Assembly: GCA_051252455.1 (NCBI GenBank)
Contig: JBPOFM010000002.1
Span: 434,001-498,000, forward strand
Direction: 5' to 3'
Length of the DNA: 64,000 nt
Origin: JBPOFM01 sp051252455
GTDB taxonomy: Bacteria > Bacteroidota > Bacteroidia > Flavobacteriales > Flavobacteriaceae
The notes under the pieces are model-generated. The model saw only the letters and a program-made list of their open reading frames with translations, was not told the DNA's origin and searched no databases. Positions 1 to 7,423 of this stretch are shown here, one piece after another (within the stretch, counting starts at the first letter, position 1; every line of letters starts with the position of its first letter). The translations under genes and the position numbers were made by a program.

Positions 1-135
1 TTTGCAGCTGTGTTCGTCCATACTTATAACACACTTTTTGAAATTACCGAAGAACAAACACCTTCAGTAAACGATTACCCACCACCCAATATCGTCAGGC
101 AACTCTTCAAGCTAGACGAGTCTTATTTAATCTGA
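1..135 (+). CDS. C-terminal fragment of an HYC_CC_PP-like protein (cut by window edge)
   Basis: Frame 1 is open from the first base to a TGA at 133-135, giving 44 residues. The tail contains a PPP motif and ends in LDESYLI, closely matching the end of the complete HYC_CC_PP-type protein at 4081-4494, which has PPP and ends in LDEVYLI. I infer that this is a paralogue whose N-terminal part (signal peptide, HYC and CC motifs) lies outside the window. It sits directly upstream of the copper oxidase gene on the same strand, so the metal island probably starts before this window. Its function is unknown. Confidence 0.6.
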   Translation, partial: FAAVFVHTYNTLFEITEEQTPSVNDYPPPNIVRQLFKLDESYLI

Positions 136-149
136 TTTTTTATATAGTT

Positions 150-165
150 CCCGATACCTATCGGG
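150..165. repeat. Perfect palindrome CCCGATA-CC-TATCGGG
   Basis: A 7-bp perfect stem with a 2-base centre lies 15 bases after the stop of the partial upstream gene. A related TCCCGA/TCGGGA hairpin lies at 12738-12753. It could act as a terminator stem or be a short dispersed repeat, but no clear T-run follows. The rest of 136-338 shows no gene and no convincing TAnnTTTG promoter. Confidence 0.55.
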
Positions 166-338
166 TGTAGCCCTGTGGTACTGCCATCTTGGGCATCTCC
201 TGTTGTAGTTTCATTTTTTAATGTGATGATAATGGCGTTTTAAAACTTCCATTATCAAGTAGTTAAACAATTAAAATTTAATGGATTTGAGACAACGACA
301 GTCGAAAAATTACTTTAACTATATATAGAATTTCAAAC

Positions 339-2726
339 ATGAATATGTTTAAAACCATAACCCTTCTTCTTTTGATGGCTATGCTCCCCACGCTCGGTAT
401 GGCACAAGAAGAAAACGTCGACAACCTACCCGAACACGAATACACCTTAACCATCAAGGAAGAGATGGTCAACAAAGCCGGAAAAGAGGTCAAAGGCATG
501 ACCGTCAACGGCAGCATTCCTGGTCCAACACTAGAATTTACCGAAGGTGAATTCGCAATCATTCACGTCAAAAACGAAATGAACATGGAAACCTCCATGC
601 ACTGGCATGGCATATTATTACCAAACTTTCAAGATGGTGTACCCTATTTGACCACGCCACCCATCAAACCCAACACCACCTTTACCTATAGATTCCCCAT
701 CAGACAATCAGGCACCTATTGGTATCATTCACACACTATGTTGCAGGAGGAAAGTGGCGTTTTCGGTTCACTATTGATTCACCCCAAAGAAAAAACCTTG
801 GAGTATGACAAGGAATTGATTGTCATGCTCTCCGATTGGACCAACGAACTACCTAAAAATGTCATGCGCAACCTCAAACGAGGCAACGAATGGTACGGAA
901 TGAAAAAAGGAACGTCCACACCGCTCAACCAAGTAATTGGAAGAGGTGCATTTGGTGCGCAGCTCAACTTCTGGAAGCAACGTATGGAAGGTGCTGACAT
1001 TGCCGATGTTTATTATCCAGCCTTTTTGGTCAATGGCAAACAAATTTCAGAACATCCTGAATTGAACCCTGGTGAAAAGGTAAGATTACGCATCATTAAT
1101 GGCTCTGCGTCCACACAGTTTTGGATGACCTTTGGTGGCGACCCCACTTTAGTGTCTGCTGATGGTCTCGATGTGGAGCCTGTCAAAAGAAACAAAACCT
1201 TCATCGCCATTGCAGAAACCTATGATTTTATCGTCACCATCCCTGAACAAGGAAAAATAGAATTACGAGCTATGGCACAGGATGGTTCGGGTACGGCATT
1301 GGCCTACTTCGGAAAAGGGGACATTAGTCCCGCAGAAATACTCCCAAGACCTGACAAGATTAAAATGATGCAGGAAATGGCTGCCATGGATATGAAAATG
1401 GGAGCACATGCGCTAAAATTCCAACCTAAAAAAGATGAACGCTTCGAAATGAAAGATGAATACGGAATGAAAATGGAAGGCATGGACATGCACAACATGA
1501 ACAGTATAGACCATTCCAAAATGAACCATGACAAGATGGACATGAAAAAGGATACCATGATGATGGACCATTCCAAGATGAATCATGATAAGATGAACAT
1601 GAAGAAGGATACCATGATGATGGACCATTCCAAAATGAATCATGACAAGATGAACACGAAAGACCCTAATATGAAGATGGACGAAAGGAGTATGGATGGC
1701 ATGCAAATGAATTCAGAATACAATTATGACTATTTAAAATCACCAGAAAACACCACCTATAATCCAGACTTGCCTGTAAAAGAGATACTCCTCAATCTAA
1801 CAGGAAATATGAACCGCTACATTTGGAGTATGAACGGCGTCCCTTTATCAGAGACGGACAAAATCAAAATCAAGGGAGACCAAGTCACACGCATAACCTT
1901 AAATAACCTAACGATGATGCACCATCCAATGCATCTACACGGACACTTCTTTAGGGTCGTCAATAAAAATGGCGAGTATTCACCCTTAAAACATACAGTG
2001 AATGTGGCACCAATGCAGGAAATCACCATAGAATTTAGTAATAACGGCGGCGATGAAAATGGCGATTGGTTTTTTCATTGTCACGTTCTCTATCACATGA
2101 TGGGAGGAATGGCAAGAGTGTTCAGTTATGATACCCCTCGCGACCCTAGAATGGAACCTTATCCAACTTCAAAAATAGAAAACGAAGGCAATGTGTGGTA
2201 TCAATGGAGCCTATTGGATGTAGCCTCTCACATGACCGAATTCAATTTCACAGCCTCCAATCTGCGAAATCAATTCAACGTGATGGCAGAATACGGTTGG
2301 AACGAGAATCTGGAAGCAGAAGTAACTTATGAACGCTATCTCCATGACTATTTAAGAATCTTTGGTGGTGTAAATATCGAAAATGAAATGGAAGACAGCT
2401 TAGATGAAATTTCAACCACAGCCATCGTTGGTGTCCGATATTTAACGCCCTATTTATTCAATCTCGATGTTCGTATTGATAACAAATTGCGACCTCAAAT
2501 TAGTTTGAGCCGTGAGATTATGATTTTCCCACGGACTGCCATTTTCGGGAGTTATGAATACCAAGCCGATTTTGGTTGGATAAATGATTTACCGATGGGA
2601 GATAGTTACTCCGAAGAAGTGGTTTGGAATACAGGAATTGAATATTTTTTATCAAAGAATTTTTCACTAATGGCAAGCTATGACAATCGTTTTGGCGCTG
2701 GTGGTGGACTATCAGTACGATTTTAA
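339..2726 (+). CDS. Multicopper oxidase (CopA-like) fused to a CopB-like outer-membrane barrel domain
   Basis: Secreted or envelope-bound copper oxidase of 795 aa, expected to oxidise Cu(I) to Cu(II) and detoxify copper. A signal peptide covers about residues 1-22. Cupredoxin copper ligands are all visible: HWHG (88-91), YHSH (129-132), HHPMHLHGH (528-536) and HCH with downstream H586 and M591 (type 1 site C581, H586, M591). Residues about 391-460 form a Met/His-rich linker with a 19-residue period. After about residue 617 the sequence turns into alternating beta strands ending in GLSVRF, which resembles a CopB outer-membrane barrel; CopA and CopB are usually separate proteins. The start at 339 has an in-frame alternative at 345. 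It heads the copper genes, 25 bp before the HMA-MauE gene. Function by family is firm; the barrel assignment is by sequence feel. Confidence 0.88.
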   Translation: MNMFKTITLLLLMAMLPTLGMAQEENVDNLPEHEYTLTIKEEMVNKAGKEVKGMTVNGSIPGPTLEFTEGEFAIIHVKNEMNMETSMHWHGILLPNFQDGVPYLTTPPIKPNTTFTYRFPIRQSGTYWYHSHTMLQEESGVFGSLLIHPKEKTLEYDKELIVMLSDWTNELPKNVMRNLKRGNEWYGMKKGTSTPLNQVIGRGAFGAQLNFWKQRMEGADIADVYYPAFLVNGKQISEHPELNPGEKVRLRIINGSASTQFWMTFGGDPTLVSADGLDVEPVKRNKTFIAIAETYDFIVTIPEQGKIELRAMAQDGSGTALAYFGKGDISPAEILPRPDKIKMMQEMAAMDMKMGAHALKFQPKKDERFEMKDEYGMKMEGMDMHNMNSIDHSKMNHDKMDMKKDTMMMDHSKMNHDKMNMKKDTMMMDHSKMNHDKMNTKDPNMKMDERSMDGMQMNSEYNYDYLKSPENTTYNPDLPVKEILLNLTGNMNRYIWSMNGVPLSETDKIKIKGDQVTRITLNNLTMMHHPMHLHGHFFRVVNKNGEYSPLKHTVNVAPMQEITIEFSNNGGDENGDWFFHCHVLYHMMGGMARVFSYDTPRDPRMEPYPTSKIENEGNVWYQWSLLDVASHMTEFNFTASNLRNQFNVMAEYGWNENLEAEVTYERYLHDYLRIFGGVNIENEMEDSLDEISTTAIVGVRYLTPYLFNLDVRIDNKLRPQISLSREIMIFPRTAIFGSYEYQADFGWINDLPMGDSYSEEVVWNTGIEYFLSKNFSLMASYDNRFGAGGGLSVRF
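1509..1679 (+). repeat. Three tandem 57-bp units encoding a Met/His-rich 19-aa repeat
   Basis: In-frame units begin at 1509, 1566 and 1623, each opening with codons for DHSKMNHDKM and continuing with Met and Lys codons. The third unit diverges in its second half. Met and His side chains of this kind bind Cu(I). The near-identical DNA suggests recent unit duplication and possible copy-number variation between strains. Confidence 0.85.
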
Positions 2727-2751
2727 ATCATGAACCATAAAAGCAAAACAA

Positions 2752-3498
2752 ATGAAACACACATATAACATCAAAGGAATGACCTGCAACGGCTGCAGAA
2801 GTCATGTCGAGAAAACCCTTTCCGAAATAGAAGGCGTTAAAAATGCCACCGTCGATCTAGAACAGGAAGAAGCCGTCATCACGATGGAGACTCATATTGC
2901 AACAGACACTTTTCAAAAAGCATTACCAGAAAAATACACCATCAGCGAAAAACAAGAACAAAACGTTTTTAAAAAGGAGTCCTCTAACAACGTTTTTAAA
3001 TCCAACGAACCGGAAAAAACAAAATTGCAACAATTGCAACCGCTCTTCATAATTCTAGGATATATCACCATCGCTTCTGTATTATTGAATGTCAATCGTG
3101 ACAATTGGAACGGCTTTATGCTCGACTTTATGGGCTTGTTCTTCATCGTCTTCAGCTTTTTTAAAATACTAGATTTAAAAGGATTCCCAGAAAGCTTCCA
3201 AATGTATGACCCACTCGCCAAAGCAATCCCAAGCTACGGTTGGATATATCCCTTCATTGAAACCGCTTTGGGATTGATGTTCTTAATGCGCTTCGAAATA
3301 AACATCGCCTTGATTGCTACACTGATTGTTCTGGGAATCACAACCGTAGGTGTCACAAAAACTTTATTAGATAAAAAATCAATACAATGTGCCTGTTTAG
3401 GAACAGCACTCAAACTTCCCATGACAGAAGCAACCTTTATTGAAAACGCCATTATGATTGTAATGGCAATCATTATGTTAATCTTAAATATATTTTAA
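2752..3498 (+). CDS. HMA domain fused to MauE/DoxX-like membrane domain
   Basis: 248 aa. Residues 1-70 form a heavy-metal-associated domain with the motif GMTCNGC (C12, C15), the classic Cu(I)/soft-metal site. A linker of about 30 residues leads to four predicted membrane helices (about 95-245). This part resembles MauE/DoxX-type redox membrane proteins and carries a CACLG cysteine motif between the third and fourth helices. It likely passes metal or electrons at the inner membrane. It lies 25 bp after the multicopper oxidase and 2 bp before the DUF305 gene, consistent with one operon. Family recognition is good; the exact role is inferred. Confidence 0.8.
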   Translation: MKHTYNIKGMTCNGCRSHVEKTLSEIEGVKNATVDLEQEEAVITMETHIATDTFQKALPEKYTISEKQEQNVFKKESSNNVFKSNEPEKTKLQQLQPLFIILGYITIASVLLNVNRDNWNGFMLDFMGLFFIVFSFFKILDLKGFPESFQMYDPLAKAIPSYGWIYPFIETALGLMFLMRFEINIALIATLIVLGITTVGVTKTLLDKKSIQCACLGTALKLPMTEATFIENAIMIVMAIIMLILNIF

Positions 3499-3500
3499 AA

Positions 3501-3983
3501 ATGGAACATTCAAATCAACACAAAACAAAAGGAAATTATACAACATTCATCCTGATGCTTGCCGCGTCGTTTGTGGCAATGTACATCACGATGTATCTCA
3601 ATACATACGAAATCGACCACGTCTATTTCAGTCTCACACGATTTTATATGTCCTGTATGGGCATCGCAACAATGGCAGTCATAATGTGGGCATTCATGAG
3701 AAAAATGTATCAAGACAAAAAAAAGAACATCGCAATCCTCGTGGGAAGTCTAATCCTTTTTCTAGGTGCTTTAGGTTTGGTAAGAGCCCAAAGCCCCATT
3801 ATTGGTGATATTCTTTGGATGAAAGCGATGATTCCGCACCATTCCATCGCTATTTTAACCAGTGAACGTGCAGATATCCAAGACCCAGAAGTACGTAAAT
3901 TGGCTGATGACATTATCAAAGCACAGAAAAAGGAAATTGAAGAAATGAAAGCGATGATAAAACGATTGGAAGCTTCCAAATAA
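3501..3983 (+). CDS. DUF305-domain membrane protein
   Basis: 160 aa. Three hydrophobic segments (about 15-35, 45-65 and 77-95) precede a C-terminal helical domain with the motif WMKAMIPHHS followed by a long charged helix. This is the shortened DUF305 signature; DUF305 proteins such as CopM bind copper through Met and His. The N-terminus is His-containing (MEHSNQHK). It starts 2 bp after the HMA-MauE stop, so translation is probably coupled. A role in copper handling is inferred from the family and the neighbours. Confidence 0.78.
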   Translation: MEHSNQHKTKGNYTTFILMLAASFVAMYITMYLNTYEIDHVYFSLTRFYMSCMGIATMAVIMWAFMRKMYQDKKKNIAILVGSLILFLGALGLVRAQSPIIGDILWMKAMIPHHSIAILTSERADIQDPEVRKLADDIIKAQKKEIEEMKAMIKRLEASK

Positions 3984-4021
3984 TAAATGATTGTGCCTTT
4001 TCAGTTCATACTAAAAAACAT

Positions 4022-4040
4022 TAAATCAATTTTTGATTTA
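4022..4040. promoter_or_regulatory. Inverted repeat TAAATCAA-TTT-TTGATTTA
   Basis: Perfect 8-bp inverted repeat between the DUF305 gene and the HYC_CC_PP gene, 28 bases upstream of a -7-like box. No T-run follows on the plus strand, so it may be an operator for a metal-responsive regulator rather than a terminator. Confidence 0.35.
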
Positions 4041-4068
4041 TATAAAGTACTATGTTAAAATATATTTA

Positions 4069-4076
4069 TAATTTTG
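4069..4076 (+). promoter_or_regulatory. -7 box TAATTTTG upstream of HYC_CC_PP gene
   Basis: Exact match to the Bacteroidota TAnnTTTG element. No TTG lies at the right distance upstream. Transcription would start at about 4081, right at the GTG start, so the message would be leaderless or the box is fortuitous. Confidence 0.3.
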
Positions 4077-4080
4077 TATC

Positions 4081-4494
4081 GTGAAAACATCTAAATCACA
4101 TCAGTTTCTATCCGTTGTTATGACCATTTTGGTCACCATGTCGTCGTTTTCAATGACCATCAAAAGTCATTATTGTGGCGATGAATTGATAGACATGTCC
4201 ATATTTAATGATACAGATGCTTGCATGACGTCAGATGCATGTTCGCTCACTGAAGAAATAGAAAATTTTGAATGCTGTTATGACATCGTCGATGTTGTCG
4301 AAAGTCATGAGTTTTTAAAATCTGGAAACTTTGATGATTTCAATCCCATCCAGAAGCACTTTTTTCTTTCCTATTTAAATACCTTAACGGTTCTGTATGA
4401 ACCACTTCAAAAGCGAACCATTCCCAATCCATATTATAAACCGCCACCATTGGTTTATGATATTCATTGTCTCGATGAGGTTTATTTGATTTGA
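4081..4494 (+). CDS. HYC_CC_PP family secreted protein
   Basis: 137 aa starting at GTG; an in-frame ATG at 4120 is less likely because it would remove the basic n-region of the signal peptide. The hydrophobic signal (about 12-30) is followed by the three family hallmarks: HYCGD near residue 30, an ECC pair near residue 61, and PPP near residue 121. Other cysteines (DAC twice, HC near the end) give it a metal-binding look. The family is known in Bacteroidota and has no established function. It lies 73 bp before a TonB-dependent receptor. A second, truncated copy of the family is at the left edge of the window. I infer a periplasmic metal chaperone or stress role. Confidence 0.8.
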   Translation: MKTSKSHQFLSVVMTILVTMSSFSMTIKSHYCGDELIDMSIFNDTDACMTSDACSLTEEIENFECCYDIVDVVESHEFLKSGNFDDFNPIQKHFFLSYLNTLTVLYEPLQKRTIPNPYYKPPPLVYDIHCLDEVYLI

Positions 4495-4567
4495 ATACAA
4501 ATAGTAAATATTGACAATCCATTCTTTGGATTGAAAAACTATTTGTTTAAAATCATTAAATCTTCAT

Positions 4568-6808
4568 ATGTTAAAACTTATAAAAATCATACTAATTGTA
4601 TGTCCAATGATGATGTTTTCGCAGCAAAATATATGCGGCGTCATTACGGAAACAACTTCAAACAATACCCTTGCGGCATTGTCTGGCGCGAATGTGTATT
4701 GGCTTGATACCACAGTGGGTGTCATCACAGATATGGATGGAAAATTCACGATTCCATATCAAGAAAATTACAAGAAGCTAATCATTAGTTACGTCGGCTA
4801 CACCACCGATACATTGACCATCAATCAGCCGAAATTTATCAAACATGTCCTTAAAGCTTCAAGCGAATTAAATGAAATCATGCTTACTTCAAGAAAACAA
4901 GCCACCGCTAAATCTTATTTGAGTTCGCAAAATATTTTGACCGTCAGTAGTGATGAGCTGTTGAAAGCAGCCTGTTGTAATTTATCAGAAAGCTTTGAGA
5001 CAAATCCATCTATAGATGTCAACTTCGCAGATGCAGTCACAGGAACACGTCAGATAAAAATGCTTGGCCTGACAAGTCCCTATATTTTGATTACTTCTGA
5101 AAATATTCCGACCATACGTGGTGCATCACAAGCATACGGATTGAGTTTTACGCCTGGAACTTGGGTGGAAAGTATCCAAATCACGAAAGGCGCAGGAAGC
5201 GTAACCAATGGTTTTGAAAGTATCGCTGGACAAATCAATACCGAAATGGTAAAACCCACTACAGACAATCGTTTTTTTGTAAATCTATATGGTGCAAGCA
5301 GCACACGAATGGAAGCAAATGTGCATTTGAATACTAAAGTGAGCGAAAAATGGAGCACTGGGCTGTACTTACACGGTAATACGCATAACAAAAAACACGA
5401 TGTGAATGATGATGGCTTTTTAGATATGCCACTATACAACCAAATAAACATAATGAATCGTTGGCAATATACCAATCCTGAAAAGGGATTTGTGAGTTTT
5501 ATCAATTTTCGATATTTAAATGATGCCAAACAAACGGGGCAGATTGACTTTAATCCCGATACCGATAAGTTCACAACGAATGCGTGGGGAAGCGAAATCG
5601 ACACGCAACGTTTTGATGTTTCAGTAAAGACAGGGTACGTCAATCCTGAAATTCCTTGGCAGAGTCTTGGTGTTCAGGCCGCCTTTAGCAGACATAATCA
5701 GGATTCTTATTTTGGTTTGACTCGCTATGATATCTTGCACAATAGTTTGTTTTCGAGCGCTATTTACAATTCTATAATTAGTGATTCAAGACATAAAATA
5801 AAAACAGGATTAAGTTATACCTATGACCATTATGATGAATTGGTTGGTACTACTGATTTTGAAAGAACAGAAAATTCCATCGGCGCTTTTTTTGAATATA
5901 ATTTCGATGATCTCGATAAATGGAATTTAACTGCAGGCATCAGAATTGACAGACATAACTTATTGGGAACATTTGTAACGCCACGTTTTCATGCGCGTTA
6001 CACACCTTGGGAAAAGTCTGCCTTGCGTTTTTCATTCGGAAGAGGCAAGCGAAGTGCCAATATTTTTGCTGAAAACCAATCGATATTTTCAACATCAAGA
6101 AATTTAAATATCATCAATTCTGGAGGAAATATTTATGGATTGGATCCAGAGATTGCATGGAATTATGGGGTCTCATTTTTACAAGGCTTTAATCTCTTCG
6201 GAAGAAAAGCAGACGTCACCTTTGATTACTATCGAACCGATTTTCAGAATCAAGTCGTGGTCGATTATGAAAATCCGCAGCAAATTAGTTTCTATAATCT
6301 CGATGGTGCCAGTTATGCCAATAGTTTTCAATTGGAATTTAATATGAATCTTTTTGAGCGTTTTGATTTGAGAACAGCTTACAAATTGTACGATGTGAAA
6401 ACACAATACAATTCCGGCAAGCTCGAAAGACCTTTGACACCAAAACATCGAATATTTGGAAATGCTTCCTACGAAACAAACCTAACAGAAACTGGTGGTC
6501 ATTGGAAATTTGATGTGACCTATAACTGGCTAGGAGAACAGCGATTTTCATCAACAGCTACGAATCCTATTCAATATCAATTACCAGCATATTCTCCCAC
6601 TGTTGGAACATTGAATACCCAGATTACCAAAGTGTTTTCTCCAAAATTTGAAGTATATTTAGGTGGCGAAAACGTGACGAATGTAAGACAAAACAATCCA
6701 ATTTTGGGAGCCGATGACCCGTTTGGAGCAAATTTTGATACCACGTTTGTCTATGGTCCAATATTTGGAAGTATGTATTACGCAGGATTGCGATATAAAA
6801 TAAAATAA
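4568..6808 (+). CDS. TonB-dependent receptor with carboxypeptidase-like N-terminal domain
   Basis: 746 aa outer-membrane receptor. A signal peptide (about 1-19) is followed by a CarboxypepD_reg-like domain (about 20-95), then a plug (about 115-220) containing an adjacent cysteine pair (KAACCNLSESFE) seen in Bacteroidota receptors of this subgroup, then a barrel ending in YAGLRYKIK. The likely substrate is a metal or metal chelate, inferred from its position between an HYC_CC_PP protein and a secreted HMA protein. It lies 56 bp upstream of the HMA gene. The start at 4568 gives a clean signal peptide. Family assignment is secure; the substrate is not shown by sequence. Confidence 0.88.
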   Translation: MLKLIKIILIVCPMMMFSQQNICGVITETTSNNTLAALSGANVYWLDTTVGVITDMDGKFTIPYQENYKKLIISYVGYTTDTLTINQPKFIKHVLKASSELNEIMLTSRKQATAKSYLSSQNILTVSSDELLKAACCNLSESFETNPSIDVNFADAVTGTRQIKMLGLTSPYILITSENIPTIRGASQAYGLSFTPGTWVESIQITKGAGSVTNGFESIAGQINTEMVKPTTDNRFFVNLYGASSTRMEANVHLNTKVSEKWSTGLYLHGNTHNKKHDVNDDGFLDMPLYNQINIMNRWQYTNPEKGFVSFINFRYLNDAKQTGQIDFNPDTDKFTTNAWGSEIDTQRFDVSVKTGYVNPEIPWQSLGVQAAFSRHNQDSYFGLTRYDILHNSLFSSAIYNSIISDSRHKIKTGLSYTYDHYDELVGTTDFERTENSIGAFFEYNFDDLDKWNLTAGIRIDRHNLLGTFVTPRFHARYTPWEKSALRFSFGRGKRSANIFAENQSIFSTSRNLNIINSGGNIYGLDPEIAWNYGVSFLQGFNLFGRKADVTFDYYRTDFQNQVVVDYENPQQISFYNLDGASYANSFQLEFNMNLFERFDLRTAYKLYDVKTQYNSGKLERPLTPKHRIFGNASYETNLTETGGHWKFDVTYNWLGEQRFSSTATNPIQYQLPAYSPTVGTLNTQITKVFSPKFEVYLGGENVTNVRQNNPILGADDPFGANFDTTFVYGPIFGSMYYAGLRYKIK

Positions 6809-6830
6809 TTCTTGTAAAAGCAGGAATCTC
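6808..6830 (+). repeat. Dispersed hairpin element, copy 1 (degenerate left arm)
   Basis: Right arm and tail GCAGGAATCTC are intact; the left arm is degenerate (ATTCTTG, then TAAA). It begins on the last base of the TonB receptor stop codon. Other copies are at 12722, 15158, 51723, 60029, 61085 and 62837. Confidence 0.55.
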
Positions 6831-6864
6831 TTAAAAATGAAAACGAATTAATAAAAACAGAATC

Positions 6865-7221
6865 ATGAAAAAATTAGTATTAGTATTAACATTATTAGTA
6901 ACAACCCTAACATTTGCACAAAACAAAAACGCCAGAGCTTCCATTGAAGTAGATGGTGTATGTTTGATGTGCAAAGAGCGTATTGAGAAAGCATCGATTA
7001 AGGCAAAAGGTGTAAAATCTGCTATCTGGAACGTTGAAACACATGAGCTGAAATTGATCTATGATGAGCGCAAAACCGATTTAAAAACCATTCAGCAAAG
7101 TATTGCCGATGTCGGGCACGATACGAAAGAAATAAAAGCGACGGACGAGGCTTATAATAGTGTTCACCCATGCTGTATGTATCGAGATGAGGCCGTGAAG
7201 GATGATCATAAGAACGATTAA
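6865..7221 (+). CDS. Secreted heavy-metal-associated (HMA) domain protein
   Basis: 118 aa. A signal peptide (about 1-18, ending FAQ) is followed by one HMA fold (about 25-92) with the metal motif CLMC (C33, C36), one residue pattern away from the usual CxxC of copper chaperones. A C-terminal HPCCMY adds two cysteines and a His. This is a periplasmic metal-binding protein, probably partner of the TonB receptor 56 bp upstream. It is the last gene of the metal island; a terminator follows at 7313. Confidence 0.85.
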   Translation: MKKLVLVLTLLVTTLTFAQNKNARASIEVDGVCLMCKERIEKASIKAKGVKSAIWNVETHELKLIYDERKTDLKTIQQSIADVGHDTKEIKATDEAYNSVHPCCMYRDEAVKDDHKND

Positions 7222-7312
7222 TTGTCTTAAGACTTATAAATCGCTAATTACAAGGGAAATCTAGGGGTAGGATATTGAATTTTATTTTTTGATTTTCGAA
7301 ACTTATGAAGGC

Positions 7313-7338
7313 AGCACTTCAATTTTGAAGTGCTTTTT
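7313..7338 (+). terminator. Rho-independent terminator of the metal island
   Basis: AGCACTTC, loop AATTTT, GAAGTGCT, then TTTTTC-type T-run. Perfect 8-bp stem that can extend by two A-T pairs. It lies 91 bases after the last island gene. Confidence 0.8.
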
Positions 7339-7361
7339 CTTTGATACAAGTTTAAAATTGA

Positions 7362-7396
7362 AGAAAAAAAAACGCCTTAAAATAAATTAAGGCGTT
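7362..7396 (-). terminator. Rho-independent terminator of groES-groEL
   Basis: AACGCCTTAA, loop AATAAA, TTAAGGCGTT, with an A-run on the plus-strand left side that becomes a T-run in the minus-strand transcript. Perfect 10-bp stem, 28 bases past the groEL stop. Confidence 0.85.
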
Positions 7397-7423
7397 TATA
7401 TTATTTGATTGTCTATATATCAA

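Noticed and set aside
1413..1706. Minus-strand His-rich open frame opposite the Met-rich part of the copper oxidase
   Set aside because: It is the reverse-complement shadow of the Met/His repeats (ATG/CAT symmetry); no start context or neighbours support it.
5080..5643. 187-codon minus-strand frame inside the TonB receptor gene
   Set aside because: Long by chance opposite a real coding sequence; no domain or start signal is visible.
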